A stretch of DNA of 64,000 nt from Reticulitermes speratus. Taxonomy: Eukaryota; Arthropoda; Insecta; Blattodea; Rhinotermitidae. Shown piece by piece: positions 29,170 to 41,205 of this stretch; within the stretch, counting starts at the first letter, position 1, and each line of letters opens with the position of its first letter. Location of the stretch: assembly GCA_021186555.1 (NCBI GenBank), contig JAJKFL010000003.1:28508908-28572907 (forward strand), in the 5' to 3' direction. The notes beneath the pieces were generated by a model. The model ran no database searches and was not told the DNA's origin. It saw nothing but the letters and a program-made list of their open reading frames with translations. Both the position numbers and the translations under genes were made by a program.

Positions 29170-30031
29170 TTCTAATTCGTCGGGCTTCACTAGAACTGCA
29201 GATGTCACGAGCAACTGTGCATAAGGTTATCCGAAAGCGGCTGCGTCTCTATGCGTAGAAGTGCAGATTCTGCAGGAACTGAAGCCAGAGGACAAGCTAC
29301 GGCGACACAATTTTTCTTGTGACGTGCTAGACCGAATCGACAGAGACCCCAACTTTCTGACAAACATCATGTTTTCCGACGAGGCCACTTTTCATGTCTC
29401 TGGTGCTGTAAACAGGCATAACGTTCGGATATGGGGATCACAGCAACCCCAAAGCGTCATGGATCATGTGCGACGGCCCGAAAGTGAACGTTTGGTGTGG
29501 CGTCATGTGCAACATGATCATCGGACCGTTTTTCTTTGCGGAGAAGGTAGCTCATACCTGGACATGCTGCAGCTCTACGCCTTTCCTCAGCTGGAACACC
29601 TGCAGCCATATGTATTTTTTCAAGACGGTGCTCCACCCCACTGGTCGCTAGAAGTGCGGCGAGCTCTGAATGCAACATTTCCAGGCCGATGGATAGGACG
29701 AGATGGACCAACGGATTGGCCTCCACGTTCCCCTGACATCACGCAGTTGGATTTCTTTTTGTGGGGCTACGTGAAGGACAGAATTTACGCCACTAAAGTG
29801 CGAGAAAATCGAGAACTCCGGGCCCGGATTGTGGAAGCTGTCGGTACCATCACTCCGGAATTGTTGCAGCGGACCTGGGCGGAACTCGATTAGACTAGAT
29901 ATCCTACGTGTCACCAACGGTGCTCACGTACAAGCGTATTGATTTTTTAAATTAAACTCTATTAAATTAATCTCTATTCCTTACTTCCTGAGAATACGAT
30001 AAAATTCGAGCGTTTCATTGTAGACACCCTG
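29170..30031 (+). mobile_element. Tc1/mariner-superfamily element, 5'-truncated
   Basis: The right end ...GTTTCATTGTAGACACCCTG at 30,031 is followed by TA (30,032-30,033); the reversed sequence CAGGGTGTCTACAATGAAAC is a typical inverted-repeat terminus of this superfamily. No matching left end was found between 28,980 and 29,200, so the 5' end is lost. Confidence 0.7.
29181..29893 (+). pseudogene. Tc1-like DDE transposase, largely open
   Basis: A helix-turn-helix piece SLELQMSRATVHKVIRKRLR (about 29,192-29,250) is followed by a stop and then a 210-codon frame (29,261-29,893). This contains IMFSDEATFHVSGAVNRHN (first catalytic Asp, about 29,370), FFQDGAPPHWSLEVRRAL (second Asp, about 29,625) and WPPRSPDITQLDFFLWGYVK (third acidic position, about 29,720-29,780). 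All three motifs look intact, but about 20 residues between the first and second motifs are garbled (a frameshifted stretch, about 29,470-29,560). A homologue of the same type is at 62.4-63.1 kb. Confidence 0.85.
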
Positions 30032-30239
30032 TATGTTGGCAGCAAATGTGCCAAAGTGCGAGTCTAACGATAATATTAATGTGAATTGTGTCCAGTGCGG
30101 GAAGAGAACACGTATTTTGGGGTTGGAGTGTTGTAGATAAATTTATCGAGTATCTGTATATTGACAGGCCATTTCTCGATATTTCTTATAACACAAAATG
30201 CCCGGGGTTACGATAATCAGTTCCTACTGCGTCGCTTTT

Positions 30240-32062
30240 TTTAACTTAAATGGAGGTCAAAACTGATTAGGGATGGGACAAAAATCCTATCGATGTCACT
30301 ACAGCATCTCAATTTTAAAGATTCAATTACGTCCCTGTTGGCCTCAGGGAGATGTCCAAGGCATTTGATCTTATTTGCAAGAAAGGGTATTACCCCACTT
30401 TTTCAACACAAGAGAACATGTAAATTATGTGGGCCACCTTTCCGAACCCTAGTATCATGGGGGCGGATTAATGTCCAAGGAAGAACGGGCCCGATTTCTG
30501 AAATGGTATGACACTGAAAAAGATGAAGCTCTTGATAACAAGAGGGAATTGTTCGCATACTGTCTTGATGACGAAAATGTTTTGCGTATGGATGGCTGTG
30601 CCTTTGGGAGCCTCTTTTTTAAATTCCTTAAGATGGACCCGTTCAGACAAGCAATTATAATTTTGTCCATTTGCAACAAGGTCTTTAGGTCCTAATTCCT
30701 AAAAGCAGATATAGTGGACGCAGGTTACCGGTGATGGACAAGCAGTCACTAGAAGATTTAAGGTGGCTGGCTTATATCGGTCGCTAAAAGATTGTTCATG
30801 CCGGTAACGGGGAAGTGCATTTGGCCGGGGTACCTAATTTGAAAGTTGACGGGTACTGCGAAGAAACAAACGAGGCATTCGAGTACCTAGGGTGCTTTTG
30901 GCATGGCTGCTTCTGTCTTCCAGACACAGACCATTAGGCAACACGCAGGACACATTGCATACCAGACATGAGAAAACAATAGCCACACTGAAAAACATTG
31001 AAAACGGAGGGTACAATGTTCTTACGACCTGCGGTTGTGAGTTTAAGAAACATTTGCAGGACAATTTTGAGTTGGAAAAAGAATTGAACTCACGCCCCTT
31101 CGTTAGAAATTTACCCCTTAACATACTTTATGCTCTGTATAGGGCCGAACTGAGGCCACTACAATGTGGTACAAATTCAAGCATGGTGAGAAGATCCATT
31201 ATGCACATGTCATTAGTCTTTACCCCTACATTTGCAAGTACGGTAAATTTTCTAACTGGCCAGCCACAAGTGTACGTGGTTGATGACTGTCCCACTGACT
31301 ATGACAAGGGAGGGGATAATAAAGTGTAAGGATCTTCCCCCTAGGAAGTTGTACCATCCGGTCCTTCCATACAGGACCAATTCTAAACTGAAGTACCCTT
31401 TATGTTCCATGTGTGCGGACTATAAGCACCAAAGCGCGTGTACACTCTGATGAGGACCGATGATTAGTCGGAACTTGGGTAAAAAATTAGGTAAAAAAAC
31501 AATGAGAAGGGCTGTTTTGATCATAGTGTTTGAATTTTGGGAATACACTGAGACAGCTCAAGGATGAGGACGGGCTGTTTGCCTTGTACATAAATGTTCC
31601 TACAGTTGAAACAAGAAGCACCTGGCTACCCATCCTGGGTGCAAAGTGAACACGATAAAACAATACTTTGAGAGCTACCAGCACTTAGAACAAATTGACC
31701 TTGACAGGGCATCTGTTTCGAAAATGAAGAACTTTGGCAAAACTGAAAATTAAAATCCATGTGAGGGAAATGGGCGCAAAATAAAAACAACACCCAGACG
31801 TCACTAATAGTCTCAAACACGTAAGTTTTACGAACTATTGACAAATCCGGGTATTGAGGTCACTAACCTCGTTTTACCGAAAATGGTGTATGGGTCTCGT
31901 GGAAGTACACAGCGAATCTGACCACAGGTAGAACGTGAACGTGGCAATTAAAGCCTACGTCACAACCTGGGTTCAGCTGAAACTGTACAGCTACTCGGAA
32001 GAGTTGGGCGAGTCTGTTCTCTATAGATACATCGACCCTGTCATCTACATACATAAACTTCC
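30240..32062 (+). pseudogene. Polinton/Maverick-type DNA polymerase B, decayed
   Basis: Ordered pieces: HLNFKDSITSLLA (exonuclease region, about 30,304); KKGYYPTFSTQENM; MSKEERARFLKWYDTEKDEA (30,471); LDDENVLRMDGCAFGSLFFK then MDPFRQAIII; VDGYCEETNEAFEYLGCFWH (about 30,847-30,906); TTCGCEFKKHLQDNFELEKE; a VYVVDD..TDYDKG stretch; LPPRKLYHPVLPYRT (about 31,336-31,380); and NVAIKAYVTTWVQLKLYSYS followed by YRYIDPVIYIHK (about 32,020-32,057), where the family's D-T-D catalytic motif has become Y-I-D. This is a protein-primed family B polymerase as in Mavericks/adintoviruses. Many stops and frameshifts. The right side ends at a SINE-like repeat. Confidence 0.8.
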
Positions 32063-33330
32063 TACCTGTAGTGCCAAATTCATATTTTCCTGCTTCTCAG
32101 CGTGTTGTTATGCTGGACATCCCTTACACTCCTTGTTTTCGAATGTGGTCACCTAGCTGATGAAATCAAGAGTGATGTCAGACTCATTACTCATGTTGAA
32201 TAATCAGGTCAGTGAAAGGGATACAGGACGATGCGTAATCTGACCGCATCCCGTGTGATGTCTCTCAACGCCTTAGCGTGTGAATCATCTTTACGCAAGA
32301 TGAGATCACTCTTTTCGAAAGTAACTTACAAGTGACCAAAAGAATTAAAGGTTACGGGCGTTGGCAACGGAAACTCAGAAGTATATAAAACCTGTAAAAT
32401 TAGCCCAGTCGAAGGAATCGGTTGGGAACAGCTGATAGAGAATCACTTGAAGATTCTGTACTAGAAGAACCTTTGGTCGATCTTGCAATGATTGTCTTCT
32501 GATTGGTAAGTACTGCTTGTCTCCATTCTAAACACTGCCTGCAGGTTATAAAGAGTTGTAAAGATGTGTAAGAGAAATTGTAACAGAGCAGTTTGAGTAA
32601 CTACACACTTTGTCATTTTATCTTCACGCTACCAAGATTTTATTATTGTTAATTGCTATTTTATATTTTTTACTTTGTTTATTTTAAATATAATATTTAA
32701 TATTTTTATATACACTGATTATCATTTAAATAACTCGGCCACACAGATTCCTTCCCATCTCTCCACTGGTACTGGCTCTGAGCGCACAAGTGTTCTTCCA
32801 TGCAAATGGTCGATGATAAAGCGTCAATAATTTCGTTGATTGAATCCCGCCGCACAAATGGTAATCGGCTTGGACTCACCGTCCAGAAAGATCCTTTCGA
32901 GTCAGCATTATTAAAGTTCAATATACGGGACCCAACAAATAAAACCTGTGAAATAACTACAGTGAAGACGGAAGAGAACGCTAACCCCTTTTAAATCTCA
33001 GAAAGACTTTTATTGCCGTCTTCGGATGGCCATGGCAACGAGCTCCACGTTTTCTACCCCTTAGGGCAGTACCTACGCCATCCTTAGACGACACATACCC
33101 AAGTTTTGTGTGTATGCGGCCTGAGTTTTGGGAAGCTGCCGCTATAGTCAACTTTAAGTTGTAATAATCATTAAAAACACTCAACATCGATTGTAAGTTT
33201 TAAAAGTGATCATTTGTTTTCATATCTTTCCTCCTTAAGAGGGATAGGTAAGGCAGGATTTGAGCCTACGATATTTTGTTCTCATGTCCTCTGTCTTGCT
33301 ACCCGACCATCCCTTTCCATTCATTCCGTA
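32060..33330 (-). repeat. Long SINE-like repeat (family Q, copy 1), split by a solo LTR
   Basis: Sequence before the LTR (TGCCAAATTCATATTTTCCTG, about 32,070-32,090 in part) and after it (from 32,790) together align with 42,640-43,255. At the far end, on the minus strand, GGGATGGTCGGGTAG...GGCTCAAATCCTGCC...CCTATCCC (about 33,235-33,318) looks like a tRNA: complementary 7-base ends, an A-box-like and a B-box-like motif. A long tRNA-derived SINE is the simplest reading. Confidence 0.55.
32106..32789 (+). mobile_element. Solo LTR (family S, copy 2) with GTGT target duplication
   Basis: TGTTATGCTGGACATCCC... matches the LTR at 9,647 along its whole length (for example GAATCACTTGAAGATTCTGT in both). 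It is flanked by GTGT at 32,102-32,105 and 32,790-32,793. Its last bases have decayed (CACAA instead of CAACA). TATA box at 32,382-32,390. The related repeat at 42.64 kb has the uninterrupted sequence TTAGCGTGTTCTCTC at this place, an empty site confirming the junctions. Confidence 0.9.
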
Positions 33331-33642
33331 AATTCTAAAACGATTAAGTGTTTATGTTTTCACTAAGTGGCTTATATTTTCAGTTATAAATTCGCAAAAT
33401 AATCAGCTTAGCTTCAATGTTGTAAGATTCCGAAATGCATATAGTAGATGTTTTCTGAAAATTTAAGAAACAAAATTCAATACGCTAACGTAATAATTGC
33501 CACGGATTGTTTGAAACGACATATTTGCTCTGGTCAAATAACAGCCTCTGTCATCGTGATTCTAAAATATAACCAGTCAACTAATAAATTTATCGTCTAT
33601 TTAGTCTGCATTACTCTTCCATATGCAAGCATCGGTATAAAG
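33331..33642. other. No recognisable feature
   Basis: AT-rich spacer between the SINE-like repeat and the hAT element. No ORF or repeat that I can name. Confidence 0.5.
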
Positions 33643-35940
33643 CAGGGGTGGGGAACGACCGGCCCGCAAAGTCATTTGGTCTGGCCCTGCCAAGGCAACC
33701 ACAGGCGGGACTCGAAATTCAATAAATCTAGGAGATTTTTCATAGCAACATAAATTTATATTAAGTGAATCACAATAATAATATCGTAAATTTTGAGGGA
33801 CAAGCAAGGAACGTCCATTACGGGATAGACAGGACACATACGAGTACATGACGGGACAGACACGTATGCTTCTCGTCGGCTGCCCGCGGCCCGTCTGCCT
33901 GTATTGCGGTGACTCAGAGGACAGTCAGTGCCAGGCAGGCTGGGAGTGTACACGTTGCGAAAGTGTTAACACACTGGCGAAACTACGGCGATCACACACA
34001 CTGGACAGTTATTAAAACTTAAGTGGTGTGACATCCTACAAATGGCGACTACAAAGAAAAGAAAAGTTGATGCAGCGTCGATCTTTCCAAGAGAAATGGA
34101 CAAATGATTATTTTTTTTGTTGAAGTCAAAGGCAAACCTGTGTGCCTAGTTTGTGACGATGCGTTAGCAGTAATGAAAAAAGCCAATCTGGACATTACAC
34201 CTCAAAACATGCTAAACTCAATGAGTTGGGAGGCCAAATGCGTCTGGCTAAAATCAATGCTCTTCAGCGGAGTTTGGAATCACAACAAGCCGCTTTCACT
34301 AGGCCTCGTTGTGAGAGAACGTTATTCAGACGAGTTATGTAGTGAGCGAGCTAATCGCAAAGAAGCTGAGGCCTCATGTAGAGGGAGAGTTTGTGAAAGA
34401 GTGCATGGTGGCTACTGCAGAGTTGTTAGCACCAGACAAGGTAAAATTGTTTCAGAGTGTTAGTTTGTCTCGGAGAACCGTCTCAGATCGGATTACTGAC
34501 TTAGCACAAGATATTGAAAAAACATTGAAGGATTCTGCAGATTTCGAATTCTTTTCTCTGGCTTGTGACGAGACAACGGACATAACAAAAGCTGCCCAAC
34601 ATGCCGTTTTCGTTAGTGGGATAACTGCAGAGTTTGACACGCGAGAGGAACTGCTGTCACTGGAAGCCATGCATGGCACTACAAGAGGTGAGGACTTGTT
34701 TGAGAGACTTGTTAGATCAATGAAAAAACTTGAGCTAACATTTGAAAAGTTAAGAAAAGTTATGGAGCTCCAGCCATGGTTGGCTCGCAAAAAGGGTTAA
34801 TTGCATTTGTCAAGAAAGAACTGAATCGTCTGTCTTGATCCAAGTGATTTAATTATATGCCACTGCATCATACACCAAGAAAGTCTCTGTGTACAGTCGT
34901 TGCGGCTCAACAATGTCATGTCAACAGTAGTGTCATGCATAAATTTTGTCAAAAGCAGAGGGTTTAACATACGCCAGTTTAAGGAGTTACTGAATGATCT
35001 TGACTCTGAGTACGATGATCTTGTTTATCACTGTGAAGTGCGGTGGCTGAGTCACGGGAACATGCTCATGAGGTTTTACGAACCGCGGGATGAAATCAAG
35101 CAGTTCATGGAGATGAAGGGAAAACCTGTCAGGGAACTCAATGATAGCAAGTGGCTGTGTGATCTAGCGTTCATGGTGGACATTACCAAGTACTTCTCAA
35201 AGCTGAACGTCAAGCTGCAGGGCCCCAACCAGCTTCTCAGTTCCCTACTTTCAAACGTGAAATCATTTGAAGCTAAATTAAGGCTGTGGAAAGTGCAACT
35301 CGAAAGGAATAACACGGTGCATTTCCCCACTCTGGAAGGACAAAAGCCTTCTACGACACTTGAATATGCTGGTGAATGCGAAAATAATTGAGGCATTTAA
35401 TGAAAGATTCAAGGACGTGAAAAGTAAACAAATGGAATTGAACATCTTTGCTACACCGTTCAATGTGGAACCAGTTGATGTGCCTGATAACCTACAACAC
35501 GAAATCATTCAGCTGCAATGCGATGAGCTGAAAGCTAGGTACAACAACCACCCACTACTTGAGTTCTATAAACGTCACATAAACAATGATGAATTTCCCA
35601 CTTTGAGGAGACATGCACTGAAATATGCATCTGTGTTCGGAACAACTTACTGCTGCGAGCAGTTCTTTTCAAAACTTACCACCGCAAAGAGTCGACTGCA
35701 CTCCAGACTGACCGACGCCAACCTGGAAAAGCAGTTGCGAGTAGCAACATCATCAATACCAGCTAACATCACACGCCTCACCCAACAGAAGCAGTTCCAG
35801 CCATCACATTAGGGGAGAGTTAATTAAATGTTTGACCAAATATATCAGGCTAATTTTTAAGTTGATAATTTTGTATGGTCCGCGAATGATGTTATAAATA
35901 TCCAAATGGCCCTTGGCAGAAAAAAGGTTCCCCACCCCTG
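33643..35940 (+). mobile_element. hAT element with 8-bp target duplication
   Basis: Ends CAGGGGTGGGGAAC at 33,643 and GTTCCCCACCCCTG ending at 35,940 are inverted. Flanks GTATAAAG (33,635-33,642) and GTCTAAAG (35,941-35,948) are a 7/8-matching duplication, as expected for hAT. Internal sequence encodes a GTF2IRD2/ZBED-like transposase. Length 2,298 bp. Confidence 0.92.
34041..35812 (+). pseudogene. hAT transposase (GTF2IRD2/ZBED-like), broken
   Basis: The start MATTKKRKVDAASIFPREMD at 34,041 is followed by a broken BED-finger region (34,100-34,330) with several stops. A long open part (34,342-34,800) has LIAKKLRPHVEGEFVKECMV, VSDRITDLAQDIEKTLKD and FFSLACDETTDITKAAQHAV (the first catalytic Asp of the RNase-H fold). 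Next (34,900-35,391): VVSCINFVKSRGFNIRQFKE and YHCEVRWLSHGNML. The C-terminus (35,360-35,812) has YASVFGTTYCCEQFFSKLTT and SRLHSRLTDANLEKQLRVAT, the hAT dimerisation region. A deletion of the middle and frameshifts around 34,790-34,900 and 35,370 inactivate it. Confidence 0.88.
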
Positions 35941-35948
35941 GTCTAAAG

Positions 35949-38900
35949 ATGTTGTGTAAATGTAAATATTTTCGCCTCATGTACGTGTTGCTAGTGCATT
36001 AGGCCTTGTTTAATAGTCAAAAACAAAACTTACAAAGGCTAAACATGTAGTCATAACACACCGAGAATCATTTCTATACTCAAACCATTATTTTTGAACA
36101 GAGTACGCACAAAGTACGTTTGCGCCAACAATCGTCTAAGATATAAATCTTTCTATACATCACCACTAAGTAAAATTAATACTTAAAACAGCCTACTGCA
36201 TTAATTGCCATGGCGACATATGCATACAGTTTTAGAATATATTTAGAGTGTAATCATAGATTCGTAACGTTACTGAGTATAATAATGTGTAATGAATACC
36301 TGATAGACTACATTTTCTGTATATTTGTTGGGAATTTTCCATTGTATTTGCATAGACTGTACAAACTAGCTTTGTCAGCATTGAGCCACGGACAATGGAC
36401 CCTTGCTGCTACGCAGAAAATGCTTACTGACGCTTAACCTTATAAGGTGATGACATGAATTAAGGGTTTTACTGGCCAATTATGTACGTCCATATATGGA
36501 TATGAAGGGTATACTGTTAGCTAAATGGTTGATTGTTTTCAGGGTTTTGATGTAGCGTGATGATGCTGTATTGGCATTAGGGCGTTGATCGATGCCTACA
36601 TATAGGAGCGAAGACTACGCCGCGGGGCTTTTTGGCGTTTGTTTCTCGGCTTGGCTTTGGCAGTGGAATTTTAAATTTAACGCAAATTTTACCAATTTAA
36701 ATTGTGACGTGACACTGCAACTTATTTTGTAAAAGTGGTGGCGTAGTGTTAAGTGCCATTGTTTTGAACCAAGTATTGAAACAAATTTAAAGGATATACT
36801 ACCAAGCAGCTATTGCTGGTGAACCCCAAGGATAATTGGATTAATTACAACAAGGTAGGTTGATGAAGTAAATTTGTTTAAAGTATTTTATAACCCTAAT
36901 TGTAGAGGTTAAAATAAATTATATAAAGTAAAGGTGAAATTGTTAAATTCGGAATTGTGGTAACAGGGAAACAATTATTTTACCTACTTTACTTATGTGA
37001 ATTAGCACATGAGTGTGTGTGGGCCGGTGCTGATAATTATACAAATTTAGGGCAAAATTGTTATTAACAGGTGTGTAACGAATGTTTTAATAATACATGT
37101 TGAACAGGTAGAGGCTCTTTTGGTTAAGGTTTTTTGGTGACAGTTTTGGTTTGGTACTTTTGGCTTATTGTTTGGAAAGGATTACACGGCGGCAGTGTTA
37201 CAAAGAAGTGTTACGCAAGTTTAATTAATGTAACAATTATAAAGACTTACCTCTGTTAAAGTGTTATAGTTACAAAGAGCTACACTTTGTCGTAAAGTTA
37301 GTTGTTTGACGTAACACATAGGAAGAAGTGTACACTACCCAGATTATCTATTGGAGATAATATTAAAGGGAAAGGTTTACAGATAAAAGTGGGTGCAGTA
37401 AGTTATTTTAGCAAGCATTTTAAGCAAGTGACTAAAGTGAATTAATATGCCAAATTGAAAGTAATAATATTAAGATATATATATATATATATTCGAAATT
37501 ATTGGAAATTGTAGAACCACAATTATTTTAAACTGTTTGCATTTGTGACGTGGCACAAAGGCTGTGTGTAGACAGTACTACTAGGAATTTATTGTACACA
37601 GCTAATATTAATAACAGTAGGCAAATCATAGTGTGTAGGATGGTTGCAGACTCAAAGTGTAGCAATCAAGGTTAGTAAACTGTTAATACCACACCCAGCT
37701 ATTTGCAGTTAGTGAGAGATCAGTTCCATCCTATCACTCTGTAAGTCCTGGGAGTTACTGTCAGCATTTATAACGCTGGCTGGTGGCAGCACTACCGATA
37801 ATTCATACACGCTACTTGTAAACCCCAAAATACCGCCCTCGGTCGCGTTAACCAAAACGGGGCCTCTCTAAGCATTGACCCAAAGAGGACCCCGTTACAA
37901 ATGGTATTCTTTCTATATCGAAAACAGATGGGTAAACTGCCAAGCGTCTGCGACATAGTCTACCTATTTTCTAACGTTCAAAATAGCATATGACAGTAGG
38001 CGTTTTTATTCAGGAGCAACGAGTTCAAACATATCTAGATTGCTTCCTTCATCTTACACAAGTCAGTAGACGATCTCTTGGTTTCACTGCACAGAATTCA
38101 AAACATACTAAAGTAAGTGGTTGACACAACTCAGCCAGCACAACGTAGGCCTACATCACAGGTACAACCCGATTAGTACGACATGGCACACGGTGACGCG
38201 TGTAAGGGGACATGAATTACATGGACCCTTCCATTTGACCACAAGACGAGCGTGTGCCATCTCATTCACATGCAAAAAAACAAAATACAATTGCCTAGTC
38301 ATGAAGCCTTGTGCCTTTTGTAGAACCCACAGTTTGTATTTACGCAGAACCCCCTCTTCGTCCCTTTCCTACATGAATGCAGGGCAATCCGCATTTACGA
38401 TGTCTGCAATGGTCCACTCCTTTCAGGATATCTGGCTAAAATTTTCTACGCATTTCTGAGCCTCTGCGCATGCTGCATACCAGCCACCTTTCCCTACTTG
38501 ATTGAACTGCGTTCCTGCATGAACAAGATTGCTTGACAGGTTTTGTACAGACTATATAAAATAAATGCATAATGGTATAGTCATGTCTGTTCGCCCATGT
38601 TTCCTTTTGAAAGTACATGTACTACATTTTGTATTGGTAATTCTACACCAAAAGTTGTAGGGGCCGATTTATTGTTCCATTCAGCCACATATAAGCAGAA
38701 TCCCGAACAATTATCTTCATTTTTCTTAGTTCATCATACTTATTACTGGACGTATATGCCTTACTTTTGTAACGATTACTGGAGAAATACATAGGGTTTA
38801 CCAACACCTGGACGCGGAGCAATAAACAAACGAGTCACTCGTATTTGTCTATCTATCTAATCAATACGTTCACTTGAAACAAAGCAGTCGTGAATCAGAA

Positions 38901-40940
38901 AATCTGTGGGCGTACTACATTATGAAGACATCGCGCAGTCGTGAAGAGGACAATGCAGAAAACCTGGCCCATCCTCCCTCCCAGAAACAGTGATGTTATT
39001 TGAGCCCGAATGTAAGATGTTTGGGATGAAGTTGCTTCGTCTCAGCGTTACATTCTATCACTGAGTACATGCCGAGACGAATGCAATCAGTGGCTGATGG
39101 ACAGGGGTTCTGGACTTCATAGCAGATACCACAACTCGAAAACCCTCTTTACTCATTCTGTAGTCTATCTTACGACAGGTCCGTAGCCTCTTCCAAAGCT
39201 TTAGGGCTAACATTTATTCACATTTTGTGTAAGCAAGCGATATACTTCCAAGAAACAAGACGCCTGAAGTCCTGCATGTTTTGCGAATAATGTATCTACA
39301 GCAGGCATGTCAGAGGCTGCATGGGGGCAGCATGCGGCCCACTTGATTTCTTTAGGCGGACCACGAAACTTTGCGAAACAAACTGCGACGACCGACGGCT
39401 ACATACAAACAGAAACATTCGACTACGCAAGTTCGTAAAATCTTACATCATTGAGACGAATCTAAATATTTTCATGTAATTTCATGGAAGCGGCGTTCTT
39501 CCGCCGAAAGACAAGGAACTCAGCAGTGATGGTTATGTGACGTAAAATTTATTTAGTCATATATTTCCCTGTATTTTAAAATGAAACTGTTCCAACGAAT
39601 ACATTTTACATCACACAACTGTCACTGCTCACATCCTTGTCCCCCCGAACGAGAACAGATAGTCAACCTTGTGCCGTAATGTAGTTTATCCCCCATCTAC
39701 GCCTAGGTCTTTCCCTCGTTTCCCTACCACAGTGCCACAGGTTGCAGATGGAGGAATAGCCTCCAATATGGAGGGTAACTGCGAATATATTGAAACAATC
39801 GTGGAGAGCCGACAAGGGGTGATGTCCCCACGTGGGGGTTTGGTGACATGCTAACTCCTCACCGTAAAAACAAAATCACGAAAGATTTCACGGGGCCTCG
39901 GACTTGGACTGATCCTTTGGTTGTAACAACTACAGGCAAAAAGCATATGTGTAGTCAGACGAAGTCCCCCACTTATTGGTTGCATTAATGCAGCTGCAAG
40001 CGCAGTTCGTCCACTGATAATTTTCAATCATGTCAGATTACCCTGCTAATGCAATTCCAGGTTCCTTGATACGTCTCTCTCCAAAACGATGACTAAATAG
40101 TTGTTCTTGGAATGGTTCCAACACTATACAGAAAGGCATTCCTCCCGCGCCACCTGTCATTTTACTGGTGGATTCACGACAACCATATAAGCGCAGTTAC
40201 TGTATGTGGCCTCTGAATATAGGCTACCATTCATCTGACCCTATTTCCTTCCCACACTACACATTTGTTACAATCACTGGGTTTGGGTGTTTAGACCTCT
40301 GAAAAAAAACCAAACGGACCTGATTTCAACAGACCCTTCTGCCCTGCTTGTTCAGGCTTATCGCGCACGGGCGGTTTTAGTCGCTGCGACTACCGTGCTG
40401 CCCCAATAAACCGTACGGTTGTATTTGGAAATGCACACAGGGCGACTTTTTAACAGTGGATGAAAATGTCACGGCTTATTCCAATTCAAGAGCGAAACGA
40501 TTGCTGCTTGACGACCACTTGTACAAACGAAACACAAACAAATGGGTGCGCGCGCACTGACTATCAAAACTTCTGTTATACGCGTGTATCATGTCATAAA
40601 TAGCATACGATATTTCACCCGTAGAATGATATATATTATAGCAATTTATTAAATAACTATTGTCACTGTAGCATTAAATGATACGAAATTAGTATGCAGT
40701 AACAGTTGGGTCACTTCTCAACTGTAAGAAGTGATGACATGTCGGTGTTTGGGGTATTTTGTACATCGGCCGAGGGACGAGAATGACTACTCGAGACCTC
40801 GCAAGAATTAAGTTCCAGGGTACAACGGTCAGCATCCTCAAGCTGCTGAAACCTTGGGGGTTTCGTCCAGTAGTTGGGGGCGACTGACGTCATCTTAGGC
40901 ACTTTATTAGGGGCAATGTTGGGGTTGCTCCGGGGACACA
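35949..40940. other. Long non-coding stretch, mostly unassigned
   Basis: About 5 kb without a supported gene. Contents: an (AT)n run near 37,472-37,492; a hairpin-like GC block (ACGGGGCCTCTCTAAG ... CAAAGAGGACCCCGT, about 37,856-37,895) at the end of a 1.4-kb region that might be an LTR or leader (starting about 36,440, with an AG/GTAGGT donor-like site at about 36,853); and short hydrophobic ORFs that look random. No family is recognised. Confidence 0.4.
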
Positions 40941-40944
40941 TACA

Positions 40945-41205
40945 TCATCGTAAAAGGTAAAGTTCTCCCTACAACGGGCCATGAAGGCCCAGAGGGGGAG
41001 TAGAGGTATAGTTCTACTCTTTCTTTAACCCTGGCACTAGATGGGGGTGGGTAGTCAACTCCACGCCCCGGCCGCTTTACCCCCGGGAAAGAGACCTGGT
41101 ACCATTGTATAGGAGGCTGGGTGGGCCCCAGGGCCGGTCTGGACTGCTGCATACATCATCGTACAACTGACTGATACCACCGCGCAGCCGGGTATCACGT
41201 CATTC
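40945..41205 (-). repeat. tRNA-derived SINE (family R, copy 1)
   Basis: GGTAAAG...GGGCCATGAAGGCCCAGAG, TGGCACTAGATGGGGGTGGG, CGCCCCGGCCGCTTTACCCC, GACCTGGTACCATTGTATAG and GAGGCTGGGTGGGCCCCAGG follow the same order as at 53,046-53,335. The tRNA-like head expected on the right side is poorly preserved in this copy. Confidence 0.7.

Noticed and set aside
33235..33318. Functional tRNA gene
   Set aside because: tRNA-like ends and boxes are present, but stems are imperfect, a related copy at 43.2 kb shares the downstream body, and the arrangement is that of a SINE head.
36440..37900. Candidate LTR or promoter/leader region with a GC hairpin (ACGGGG...CCCCGT) and donor-like AG/GTAGGT
   Set aside because: No second LTR copy, no target duplication and no adjacent coding region could be found, so it is left as unassigned sequence.
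39300..39420. CAGGCATGTCAGAGGCTGCA near GCGGCCC, resembling a hAT end of the 'GCGGCCC' type
   Set aside because: No inverted partner or 8-bp duplication was found nearby.
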